Shown here: one piece after another, positions 1-8,644 of the stretch
How the letters are laid out: each line of letters begins with the position of its first letter
How positions within the stretch are numbered: position 1 is the stretch's first letter
Assembly: GCA_035524895.1 (NCBI GenBank)
Contig: DATLFI010000117.1
Coordinates: 1-11,964 of the forward strand
Length of the DNA: 11,964 nt
From: DATLFI01 sp035524895
Lineage (GTDB): Bacteria > Acidobacteriota > Thermoanaerobaculia > Multivoradales > Multivoraceae
Direction: 5' to 3'
Notes under the pieces: model-generated
What the model was told of the DNA's origin: nothing
The model's input: only the letters and a program-made list of their open reading frames with translations
The model's database searches: none
Made by a program: the position numbers and the translations under genes

Positions 1-1
1 G

Positions 2-61
2 GTGGCCTTCACCGCGCTCGGCGCGGGCCTGCACTGGGGCGCAGTGCTGATGCGGGTGTGA
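2..61 (+). CDS. 3-oxoacyl-ACP synthase III-like protein, C-terminal tail (partial)
   Basis: An open frame enters from the left edge and stops with TGA at 59-61. Only 19 residues are visible. They include the run GAGLHWGAVLMR, which resembles the conserved C-terminus of FabH/KAS III-type thiolase-fold enzymes (G-x-G-L-x-W-G-A). In those enzymes the final strand and loop close the active-site fold. The family condenses an acyl-CoA or acyl starter with malonyl-ACP, or makes related head-to-head or secondary-metabolite condensations. The exact subfamily cannot be told from the tail. The catalytic Cys/His/Asn triad lies outside the window, so activity cannot be judged. Confidence 0.6.
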   Translation: MAFTALGAGLHWGAVLMRV

Positions 62-94
62 CGCCGTTGGGTAGGCGGGCTCGGCCAGCTGGGC

Positions 95-100
95 TATAGT
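95..100 (+). promoter_or_regulatory. Possible -10 element upstream of the MAPEG gene
   Basis: TATAGT matches five of six bases of the sigma-70 -10 consensus and is one of the few AT-rich spots in the 184-bp gap between the KAS III tail and the MAPEG gene. No convincing -35 lies at 16-18 bp, and the distance to the start codon is about 145 bp. This is only a weak promoter suggestion. Nothing else was recognised in the gap. Confidence 0.2.
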
Positions 101-245
101 CGAGACGTTCCAACCAAGTCGGCAGCGGGGCGTGGCGTCGATCCGGGCGCGCGGTGAGAACCGTTCAGCCCGTTGACGCGTGCGCGGCACGATCTGGGGC
201 GAGGACCGCGCCGACCCATCGGGCCGAAGGAGAGGAGGCCGGACC

Positions 246-635
246 ATGAGCACCGAGCTGACCTATCTGACGTACGTGGCGCTCTTCACCGCGCTGATGT
301 GGATGCCCTACACGACCAATGTGATCCTGGTGCGCGGCATCAACGATGCCGTCGGCTACCCGGCGAACCCGAAGCCGCTCGCGCCGTGGGCCGAGCGGAT
401 GAAGAAGGCGCACTACAACGCGATCGAGAATCTGGCGGTGTTCGCCGCCCTGGTGCTCGTCGCCCACGCAGCCGGCGTCAGCACCGACGGCACCGTGCTC
501 GCCACCCAGGTCTACCTGTGGACGCGCGTTGCGCACTTCGTCGCCTACACCTTCGCCATTCCCTGGGTGCGCACGCTCGGCTTCGTGGTGGGCGTCCTCT
601 GCCAGCTCACGATCGCCTGGGCGATCCTCAGCTGA
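246..635 (+). CDS. MAPEG-family integral membrane protein
   Basis: The predicted protein has 129 residues and four hydrophobic segments, at roughly 5-30, 56-77, 86-105 and 107-129. This is the usual length and topology of the MAPEG family (membrane-associated proteins in eicosanoid and glutathione metabolism). The family-typical stretch R-x-x-x-A-H-x-N-x-x-E-N is present as KKAHYNAIENLAVF near residues 55-68. It is followed later by R-V-A-H near 97-100 and an aromatic-rich third segment. Eukaryotic members are glutathione transferases or peroxidases. Most bacterial members, including this type, have no assigned substrate. The ATG at 246 is chosen because a strong purine-rich ribosome site (AGGAGAGGAGG, 229-239) sits just upstream. 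An in-frame earlier start at 180 would place that site inside the gene. It stands alone, and a hairpin follows it. Confidence 0.85.
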   Translation: MSTELTYLTYVALFTALMWMPYTTNVILVRGINDAVGYPANPKPLAPWAERMKKAHYNAIENLAVFAALVLVAHAAGVSTDGTVLATQVYLWTRVAHFVAYTFAIPWVRTLGFVVGVLCQLTIAWAILS

Positions 636-650
636 TCCCTAGCTGCGACG

Positions 651-673
651 GCGCCTCGAGTCTCTCGAGGCGC
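651..673 (+). terminator. Strong GC-rich hairpin after the MAPEG gene
   Basis: A perfect 10-bp inverted repeat (GCGCCTCGAG / CTCGAGGCGC) encloses a 3-base loop and begins 16 bp past the MAPEG stop codon. No T tract follows on either strand, so it is not a textbook intrinsic terminator. Its place between the convergent MAPEG and vapC genes fits a transcript-end or bidirectional stop element. Confidence 0.5.
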
Positions 674-808
674 AGCCGAAGCGGTCCGAGCGCCGGCGCG
701 GGCTCTCTGCCGAGCAGGGAGGCGGTCGCTAGCGCGCGTGGGCGGCTGTTCAGTCGCAGTCTTCGAGCCGCTTCCGGCTTCGTGGTCGGTGTGGTCTGCC
801 AGAACGGC

Positions 809-1240
809 TCAGAGCAGCTTCACCTCGAACACTCCGTACCTTGCGAAGTCCCGCCAGTCGGTGGTTGCGAGGCGTTCGATTCCGGCGCGATGGTAGGTCG
901 CGGCGAGCAGCGTGTCGAGGAGTCGCTTGCGGCCGAGGCGGTGCTGGTGCATCCAGGTCAGGAACAGCGCGCCGGCCTCCGCGTCGACCGCCACCGGGCG
1001 ACATTCCCGGGCGTTCCACCACTGTTCGCAGAGCTCGAGCGCCTCGTGCATCGCGAGCGGGCGCTCGAAACGGCGTTCGTCGGTGACGATGTGGCAGAAC
1101 TCGGCGAGTACCTGCGGGGTCATGGCCATGGTGGCCTCGCCGCCCACGATCTCTCGTTCGAAGAGCGCCCAACACCGCTGGTGGTCGGGGTGCTCCTGGA
1201 CCGCGAGGCCGACGAGGAAGCTGGTGTCGACGCCGATCAA
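809..1240 (-). CDS. vapC: VapC-like PIN-domain toxin ribonuclease
   Basis: The 143-residue protein is a complete PIN domain, the Mg-dependent RNase fold of type II toxins. The acidic active-site residues are visible: D5 in GVDTSFLV, E47 in VLAEFCHIV, D109 in RLLDTLLAA, and D128 in the TTDWRDF motif. VapC toxins cleave tRNA or rRNA and are held inactive by VapB. The start codon overlaps the end of the antitoxin gene by 4 bp (ATGA), so translation is very likely coupled. No active-site residue appears to be missing, so the toxin should be functional. Its RNA target cannot be told from sequence. The stop codon lies only a few bases from a short copy of MAPEG-like DNA (776-802). Confidence 0.9.
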   Translation of the reverse strand: MIGVDTSFLVGLAVQEHPDHQRCWALFEREIVGGEATMAMTPQVLAEFCHIVTDERRFERPLAMHEALELCEQWWNARECRPVAVDAEAGALFLTWMHQHRLGRKRLLDTLLAATYHRAGIERLATTDWRDFARYGVFEVKLL

Positions 1241-1476
1241 GCGTCAGCTCCGACCATCTCGCCGAGCAGGTCGTCGCGCTGGGTGAGCGGCTGGAGGACC
1301 GCACCGAGCGAGCGAGGCCGAAAGCTCAGCAGGTCGTGACGGGGGCGCAGTCGCTCGCGGCGGTAGGTCTCCATGGCCTCCCGGATCAGCTCCGACGTGG
1401 GCCGACCGAGGCTCCTCGAGGCGCGCCTGAAGTCCTCGTAGACAGGCTCGCTTACATTGATCGTGATGGTCTTCAT
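1237..1476 (-). CDS. vapB: VapB-like ribbon-helix-helix antitoxin
   Basis: The 79-residue protein starts MKTITINVSEPVYEDF. This is a ribbon-helix-helix DNA-binding N-terminus: a beta strand at about 2-8, then helices at about 10-21 and 26-40. The charged C-terminal half (about 45-79) would wrap and inhibit the PIN toxin encoded immediately downstream, with a 4-bp overlap. RHH antitoxins normally bind their own promoter as dimers, alone or with toxin, and repress the operon. Matching inverted repeats cover the start region here. No Shine-Dalgarno sequence precedes the ATG, and the promoter spacing suggests a leaderless mRNA. An ATG at 1480 opens a different frame and is not the gene. Confidence 0.88.
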   Translation of the reverse strand: MKTITINVSEPVYEDFRRASRSLGRPTSELIREAMETYRRERLRPRHDLLSFRPRSLGAVLQPLTQRDDLLGEMVGADA

Positions 1477-1493
1477 ACATTGAAGGTAATGTA
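1476..1493 (-). promoter_or_regulatory. Putative vapBC operator over the -10 region and start codon
   Basis: A perfect inverted repeat, TACATT-6 bp-AATGTA, lies exactly across the vapB start. It is AT-rich in a GC-rich region. RHH-type antitoxins commonly autoregulate through such palindromes. Overlap with the deduced -10 (TACCTT, minus strand 1488-1483) would let bound VapB block RNA polymerase. The repeat is seen directly; the binding is inferred. Confidence 0.6.
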
Positions 1494-1511
1494 CCCAGTG
1501 CGAGACGTCAA
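1483..1511 (-). promoter_or_regulatory. Putative leaderless promoter of vapBC
   Basis: On the minus strand, TTGACG (1511-1506) is followed after 17 bp by TACCTT (1488-1483). The seventh base after the -10 is the A of the vapB ATG (1476). The TTGACG matches five of six bases of the -35 consensus; the -10 matches only three. Transcription starting at this distance would give an mRNA with no 5' leader, which agrees with the absence of a ribosome-binding site. Confidence 0.45.
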
Positions 1512-1523
1512 GCGGCGTCTCGC
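1500..1523. repeat. Second inverted repeat at the vapBC promoter
   Basis: Perfect 8-bp arms (GCGAGACG / CGTCTCGC) flank 8 bp that contain part of the -35 hexamer. The repeat lies just upstream of the AT-rich palindrome at 1476-1493. It could be a second regulator site or simply a hairpin in the vapBC upstream region. Confidence 0.45.
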
Positions 1524-1606
1524 GCCGAAGCGACCCGTCGGCGCAGAGACTGCACGACCGGCTCGAGAGTCGGCCGCCAGGGCGCGGTGCTGAGTGTCCT
1601 GAGCTC

Positions 1607-1618
1607 AGCGCTGACTGC

Positions 1619-1626
<8 letters not shown>
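1607..1626 (-). terminator. Hairpin at the end of the symporter gene
   Basis: Perfect 8-bp arms (AGCGCTGA / TCAGCGCT) with a 4-base loop span the stop codon of the minus-strand symporter gene. A T tract is lacking. The position suggests mRNA 3'-end formation or stability, in front of the vapBC upstream region. Confidence 0.4.
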
Positions 1627-3373
<1,747 letters not shown>

Positions 3374-3400
3374 GCGGATGTACGGCTCCCGTAGAGGGTG

Positions 3401-3679
3401 TCAGTCGACGCCGTGGTGGCGGTCGAGCCGATCCATCCACAGCGCGTAGATCAGGATCAGCAGGACGAACAGGTAGATCGAGCCTTGCTGTGCGAACCAG
3501 AAGCCGAGCGGGAAGCCCCCGAGCCGCACGCTTTCGAGCGGCCTGGCCAAGAAGATGCCGAGGCCGTAGCTGCCGGCGGCCCAGGCCAGGAGCAGCACGC
3601 TCATGATGCGCAGGTGCGCTCGCCAGTAGGCTCTGGCGTCGGAGGCAGGGCGCGACGTACGCGACGTATCGGAGCTCAT
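3401..3679 (-). CDS. DUF4212 symporter small subunit
   Basis: The 92-residue protein has two membrane segments (about 24-44 and 59-81) and the family hallmarks: the pre-helix A-Y-W-R-x-x-L-R motif (17-24) and FPLGFWFAQQGSIYLFVLLILIY (about 56-78). DUF4212 proteins are consistently paired with ActP-like sodium:solute symporters and are called putative small subunits. Their exact role is unknown. The start at 3679 gives the normal family length. An in-frame start at 3784 adds 35 Pro/Arg-rich residues with no family resemblance and would run into the divergent gene. No clear ribosome site precedes 3679. It is the first gene of the operon with the symporter. Confidence 0.85.
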   Translation of the reverse strand: MSSDTSRTSRPASDARAYWRAHLRIMSVLLLAWAAGSYGLGIFLARPLESVRLGGFPLGFWFAQQGSIYLFVLLILIYALWMDRLDRHHGVD

Positions 3680-3755
3680 GTGCGGATCGATCGGAAGAGC
3701 TGCCGGGCGGGGGAGGCGGGCGCATGGTAACACCGGGCTGCGAGAGCAGCGCGTC

Positions 3756-4148
3756 GTGCTCTGCACCGCATGCTCGAAGCGCAAGCGCCGCGAACCCGCG
3801 ACGCCGATCCCGGCGTCGAAGCGCTACCTCAGCCCCCGCATCCGGCGCGTCCTCGACGAGGCAGAGCGACGCGGCGTGCGGGCACGGATCCTGTCCGGCC
3901 GCTACGGGCTGCTCTCTCCAGATCGACGCATTCCCTGGTACGACCAGGCGCTGCGGTCCGAGGACGTACCTGCGATGGCGGCGCAGCTCGAAAGACAGCT
4001 CCGCCGCCTTCGCGTCGAGGTGATCGAGCTGTGGGCGCGGCCAGCCTCGACTCCCGGCTGGCGGCCCTACCACGACGCGCTACGTCACGCCTGCGCGGCG
4101 GCCGGTGTGCGCCTGCGGTGCGTCGTGCTCGGTTCGAGCTGGCACTGA
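3756..4148 (+). CDS. DUF6884-like hypothetical protein
   Basis: The protein has about 130 residues. It starts with VLCTACSKRKRR, continues with YLSPRIRRVLDEAER, then RARILSGRYGLLSPDRRIPWYDQAL. This order (Cys-Ser-x-x-Lys near the N-terminus, then I-L-S-x-x-Y/H-G-L-L-x-P-x-x-x-I-x-x-Y-D) matches the DUF6884-type family. Those proteins are distantly reminiscent of tRNA-guanine-modification accessory domains and are common on plasmids and phages. No biochemical role is established that I can name. I chose GTG at 3756 because a GAGAG lies 9 bp upstream. Another in-frame start at 3678 would add 26 basic residues and overlap the divergent gene's start codon. The true N-terminus is uncertain. It converges on ilvA with 7 bp between stops. 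Confidence 0.7.
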   Translation: MLCTACSKRKRREPATPIPASKRYLSPRIRRVLDEAERRGVRARILSGRYGLLSPDRRIPWYDQALRSEDVPAMAAQLERQLRRLRVEVIELWARPASTPGWRPYHDALRHACAAAGVRLRCVVLGSSWH

Positions 4149-4155
4149 GAGCGAT

Positions 4156-5691
4156 TCAGCGACGGCCAGCGAGAAACATGGTGTACGCGGGGTTCTCGCT
4201 CTCGTCTGTATAAGCGAACCCGAGCCGGTCGAGGTGGGAGCGCAGGTCGGGCAGCTCGGCCGCCGGTGTTTGGATGCCCACCAGCACCCGGCCGTGATCA
4301 GAGCCGTGGTTGCGGTAGTGGAACAGGCTGATGTTCCAGTGTCCGCCGATGGCGCGCAGGAAGTCGAGCAGGGCGCCGCGCCGCTCCGGGAAGACGAAGC
4401 GATAGAGCCGCTCGTCGGCGACGCCGTGACCATAGCCGCCCACCATGTGCCGGAGATGCTCCTTGGCGAGCTCGTTGTCGGACAGGTCGAGGGCGGGATA
4501 ACCGCTCGACCGGAGCCGCGAGACCAGCTCGATCCTTTCCGACGCTCCTTTGGCGCCGCCGCCGAGCTCGATGCCCACGAAGATGCGCGCGCGCTCGGAG
4601 TCGCCGTAGCGGTAGTTGAACTCGGTGACGTGGCGCGCGCCGATCGCCTCGCAGAAGGTCTTGAAGCTGCCGGGACGCTCGGGGATCTCTACCGCGAGCA
4701 GCGCTTCGCGCCGGTCCCCCAGATCGGTGCGCTCCGCGATGTAGCGCAGGCGAGAGAAGTTGACGTTGGCGCCGCCGTGGATCGCGACGAAGGGCCCCTC
4801 GAAGGTGGCTCCGCTGCGCTCGCCGAGCCACTTCTTGAGCCCGGCGACGCTCAGTGCGCCTGCCGGCTCGACGATCGTGCGGGTGTCCTCGAACACGTCG
4901 CGAATCGCGGCGCAGATCTCGTCGGTAGAGACCAGTACCACCTCGTCGAGGTGGCGCCGGCAGAGCCGAAACGTCTCGTCGCCCACGCGACGCACCGCCA
5001 CACCGTCGGCGAAAGCACCCACGCGGGGGAGCGTCACCGGCGCTCCGGCGGCGAGTGCCGCGTGCATGCTGGCGGCGTCGGCCGGCTCTACGCCGACGAC
5101 TCGCGTCTGCGGGCGCAGGCCCTTGACCAGGGTTGCGACCCCGGCGGCCAGACCGCCGCCGCCGATCGGCACGAAGATCGCCGCGATCGGGTCGGGGTGC
5201 TGGCGCAAGATCTCGAGTCCGACCGTACCCTGCCCGGCGATCACGTCGGGGTCGTCGAACGGGTGGACGAACGCTGCGCCGCTCTCTCGCGCGACCTCCA
5301 GCGCGTGCGCGTACGCGTCGTCGTAGCCCTCGCCGTGCAAGACCACAGTCGCGCCGAGCTCGCGCACCGCCTCGACCTTGATCGAGGCGCTGGCGATCGG
5401 CATCACGACGGTCGCGGGGACGCCGCGGCGGCGCGCCGCCAGCGCCACCCCTTGGGCGTGGTTGCCCGCCGATGCGCAGACCACGCCGCGAGCGATCGCT
5501 GCGGCGGGCAGCCGTGCGATCTTGTTGTAGGCGCCGCGCAGCTTGAACGAGAAGACCGGCTGGAGGTCCTCGCGCTTGCACAGCACGCGCTGCCCCACGC
5601 GTCGCGAGAGCTTCAGCGCCGGCTCGAGCGGCGTCTCGATTGCCACGTCGTAGACGCGCGCGTCGAGGATGCGTTCGAGGTAGTCGTTCAA
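4156..5691 (-). CDS. ilvA: Threonine ammonia-lyase, biosynthetic
   Basis: This PLP enzyme deaminates L-threonine to 2-oxobutanoate, the first step of isoleucine synthesis in the cytosol. From the chosen start, the PLP lysine is K50 in FSFKLRGAYNK, the substrate loop is SAGNHAQG (74-81) and the phosphate-binding glycine loop is GGGGLAAG (177-184). Two C-terminal ACT-like regulatory domains follow (about 330-410 and 424-505). They contain conserved stretches such as VTEFNYRYGDSERARIFVG and GHWNISLFHYRNHG, as in the long, isoleucine-inhibited proteobacterial enzyme. The TTG at 5691 gives 511 residues, close to the 514 of E. coli IlvA. AGGAG and AAGGGA lie upstream. An in-frame ATG at 5796 would add 35 unrelated residues. 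The gene stands alone, with no ilv neighbours. Confidence 0.93.
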   Translation of the reverse strand: MNDYLERILDARVYDVAIETPLEPALKLSRRVGQRVLCKREDLQPVFSFKLRGAYNKIARLPAAAIARGVVCASAGNHAQGVALAARRRGVPATVVMPIASASIKVEAVRELGATVVLHGEGYDDAYAHALEVARESGAAFVHPFDDPDVIAGQGTVGLEILRQHPDPIAAIFVPIGGGGLAAGVATLVKGLRPQTRVVGVEPADAASMHAALAAGAPVTLPRVGAFADGVAVRRVGDETFRLCRRHLDEVVLVSTDEICAAIRDVFEDTRTIVEPAGALSVAGLKKWLGERSGATFEGPFVAIHGGANVNFSRLRYIAERTDLGDRREALLAVEIPERPGSFKTFCEAIGARHVTEFNYRYGDSERARIFVGIELGGGAKGASERIELVSRLRSSGYPALDLSDNELAKEHLRHMVGGYGHGVADERLYRFVFPERRGALLDFLRAIGGHWNISLFHYRNHGSDHGRVLVGIQTPAAELPDLRSHLDRLGFAYTDESENPAYTMFLAGRR

Positions 5692-5844
5692 GTCCCTTGG
5701 GATCTCCTGGCTGCGGAAGGCTAACGGGCTGCTACGTCGTTCGCGAAACAAACCTGCCGTCGGCCTCGTCTTGTACAACAGCAGGCGGTGGAGCATCGCC
5801 GTCCAAGGCGGCGGGATGCCGAGCTACGTGCTGGCGGGGATTTG

Positions 5845-5858
5845 ACCGACCGGTCGGT
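5845..5858. promoter_or_regulatory. Perfect 14-bp palindrome, TetR-family-type operator
   Basis: ACCGACCGGTCGGT is identical to its own reverse complement. The ACCGACCGGTCGGT core resembles operators of TetR-family repressors such as those of the NemR/AcuR kind. It lies in the 292-bp divergent gap between ilvA and the secreted-protein gene. TTGACC (5842-5847) followed by TGTAAG (5864-5869) at 16 bp could be a plus-strand promoter with the palindrome in its spacer. No regulator gene is in the window. The palindrome is seen; the regulator is inferred. Confidence 0.6.
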
Positions 5859-5983
5859 AGAATTGTAAGGTCGGAAGCTGTGGAGTACGCGCCTCGGTTC
5901 GCTCTTCCGTCATCTCCGCGATCGCTGCCCCGAAGACTCGACGACGTCGAACCGACGCACAACCTAAGGTGGGAGATCCAGCC

Positions 5984-6382
5984 GTGAATCGTCTCGACCG
6001 CACAACTCGTTTCGCCGGGCTGCTCCTGGCTGTCCTAGTTCTCGTTCTATCCGGCGCCGCCCCCTCGTTCGCTGCCCAAGAGGCTGCCAAGGCCGACAAG
6101 GCTGCGAAGTCCGACCAGATCCAAGCTCAGGCCATCGACAAGGACCAGGGCGTCACCTTCGTGAATCGCAGCCGCGACACCCAGAACGTGCTGGCGGTCT
6201 ACGGCGGCGACAAGTGCGAGGAGATGACGGACCGCGCCCAGGTCACCATCGAGCCCGGCCAGAACGCCACGGTCGAGTCCGGTGACGAGCTGGTCTGTTG
6301 GTGCGCGAGCACGCTCGGCAAGGTGGGCAACTGCACGGTGTGGACCAAGGCCAAGAGCGGCAAGTCGGTCACCATCCGCTGA
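5984..6382 (+). CDS. Secreted four-cysteine protein of unknown function
   Basis: The 132-residue protein begins with a clear Sec signal peptide: R-rich to residue 9, a hydrophobic core at 11-22, and a likely cut after SFA (30/31). A short Ala/Lys-rich linker follows (about 31-50), then a mature domain from about 54. The mature part has four cysteines, C78, C105, C107 and C117, two of them in a CWC motif. Two disulfides in an exported domain are plausible. The alternation of short hydrophobic runs with polar turns suggests an all-beta fold. I do not recognise the family. GTG at 5984 is preferred because AAGGTGGGAG (5966-5975) lies 8 bp upstream; a GTG at 5969 is inside that site. A TetR-type palindrome lies upstream, and a hairpin follows the stop. 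Confidence 0.75.
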   Translation: MNRLDRTTRFAGLLLAVLVLVLSGAAPSFAAQEAAKADKAAKSDQIQAQAIDKDQGVTFVNRSRDTQNVLAVYGGDKCEEMTDRAQVTIEPGQNATVESGDELVCWCASTLGKVGNCTVWTKAKSGKSVTIR

Positions 6383-6400
6383 GTCGGACTCCCGACTTCT
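6382..6400 (+). terminator. Possible intrinsic terminator after the four-cysteine protein
   Basis: A 6-bp stem (AGTCGG / CCGACT) with a 4-base loop starts at the last base of the stop codon. It is followed by TCTTT, the nearest thing to a U tract here. The short stem makes this a weak terminator, which may allow some read-through to the next gene 41 bp away. Confidence 0.4.
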
Positions 6401-6423
6401 TTGCCTGGCTTCTCCAAGCCGCG

Positions 6424-7308
6424 GTGACGCCCGCGGGTGAGGCCGTTGGGGCGGGAGAGTGGCTGGCCGGCCTCCCCTCGGAGGTGAGACAGTGGGATTC
6501 ACCGCTGGAGCGCGCCGCGCTCTCGGCGATCTATGCCGCCGTCCCGGCGCACGCCGTTGCCGCAGGTCACCAGGCTGCCCTCCGGGCCCTGCTGCCCGGT
6601 CTGGGAACCGACGGCGTGGTCGCCTTCTGCGCCAGCGAGGAGGGTGGCGCGCATCCCCGCGCCATCCACACTCGGCTCGTAGCGCGGTCGTCTGGCGACT
6701 ACCGGCTGCAGGGCAGCAAGCGATGGGCCACTCTCGCTCCGTCCGCGGCGACGCTCCTCGTAGTCGCCTCGACCGGTCACGAGGGTGACCGCAACCTGCT
6801 GCGCGTGGCGCAGGTGCCGGCCGCGCGTCCTGGCATCCGCATCGAGCCGATGCCCCCTGCCGGGTTCCTGCCGGAGCTAGCCCATGCCGTGGTCACGTTG
6901 GACGACGTCGTGGTCGAGCCGAGCGAACTGTTGCCGGGCGACGGCTACCTCGACGCGGTGAAGCCGTTCCGCACCATCGAGGATCTGCACGTCGCGGCGG
7001 CGCTCGTGGCTTTCACGCTGGGCGTCGGCGCGCGCTGCGGATGGCCGCAGTCGGCGCTCGAACGCCAGCTCGCGCTCCTCGCCGCAGCGCGGGACCTCGC
7101 CGCTGCGCCGCACGACGCGGCGGGGACGCACCTCGCTCTGGCCGGCTGGCTCTCCCAGGTGCAGGAAGCGCGGCGCGAGGAAGCCGCGCTGTGGGGGCGC
7201 GCCGATCCTTGGCTCGCCGCGGCCTGGCAGCGCGACACGGCACGTGAAGTGGCGGCGGCGGCACAGGAGCGACGCCGGGAGCGCGCCTGGGAGCGACTGC
7301 GCGGGTGA
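6424..7308 (+). CDS. Short acyl-CoA dehydrogenase-like protein
   Basis: The middle of this 294-residue protein reads like the beta domain of acyl-CoA dehydrogenases. VVAFCASEEGGAHPRAI (about 65-81) stands where the family has its T-E-P-x-x-G-S/A-D segment. YRLQGSKRWATLAPSAATLLVVA (about 93-115) matches the G-x-K-x-x-I/T-xx-A strand pair, and VTLDDVVVEPSELL (about 157-170) matches the F-x-D-V-x-V-P motif. The N-terminal helical part is only about 60 residues and the C-terminal helical part about 110. The whole is therefore some 90 residues shorter than the usual 380 or so, and I cannot place a catalytic Glu. It may be a divergent flavoprotein or a non-catalytic relative. The start is uncertain: GTG at 6424 lacks a good ribosome site, and an in-frame TTG at 6298 would overlap the previous gene by 85 bp. 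Confidence 0.7.
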   Translation: MTPAGEAVGAGEWLAGLPSEVRQWDSPLERAALSAIYAAVPAHAVAAGHQAALRALLPGLGTDGVVAFCASEEGGAHPRAIHTRLVARSSGDYRLQGSKRWATLAPSAATLLVVASTGHEGDRNLLRVAQVPAARPGIRIEPMPPAGFLPELAHAVVTLDDVVVEPSELLPGDGYLDAVKPFRTIEDLHVAAALVAFTLGVGARCGWPQSALERQLALLAAARDLAAAPHDAAGTHLALAGWLSQVQEARREEAALWGRADPWLAAAWQRDTAREVAAAAQERRRERAWERLRG

Positions 7309-7310
7309 GT

Positions 7311-7332
7311 GGCCGCGTCCGCGCGAGCGGCC
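7311..7332. terminator. Hairpin between convergent genes
   Basis: Arms GGCCGC and GCGGCC flank 10 bp in the 47-bp gap between the plus-strand dehydrogenase-like gene and the minus-strand arrestin-like gene. No T run follows on either side. The position fits a bidirectional stop, but the structure is short. Confidence 0.3.
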
Positions 7333-7355
7333 TCGTCTGCGCATCGCCGTTGCTG

Positions 7356-8495
<1,140 letters not shown>

Positions 8496-8644
8496 GCTAC
8501 GCCTCCAATCGTGAGAGGGCTCGAGCGAGCAGCCTACAACGCGATTCTCGGGTGGATGAGGTTCGGGAATCCCGAGGGAGAAAGCTCGGCCAGGGGCTGC
8601 ACGAGGTGCTGGCTCGATAGCATGGGCTCTGGAGGTCCTTCACG

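Noticed and set aside
173..1339. Long plus-strand open frame across the MAPEG and vapBC region
   Set aside because: It overlaps the MAPEG gene in another frame and the vapBC genes on the other strand, and its product is Arg/Gly-rich with no motif. Long chance frames are expected at this GC content.
3724..4023. Alternative frame with a good ribosome site (ATG 3724)
   Set aside because: The Ser/Ala/Arg-rich product matches nothing, whereas the overlapping frame has the DUF6884-like motifs.
4105..5724. Plus-strand open frame of about 539 codons opposite ilvA
   Set aside because: It is the antisense shadow of a fully conserved ilvA.
5738..5778. Short palindromes TTCGCGAA and TTGTACAA upstream of ilvA
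   Set aside because: Each is only 8 bp, with no clear promoter or known operator match. They were considered as ilvA control sites but are unsupported.
8563..8575. Small hairpin TCGGG-AAT-CCCGA upstream of the M16 operon
   Set aside because: The stem is only 5 bp with no T tract and no promoter beside it; this is common by chance in GC-rich DNA.
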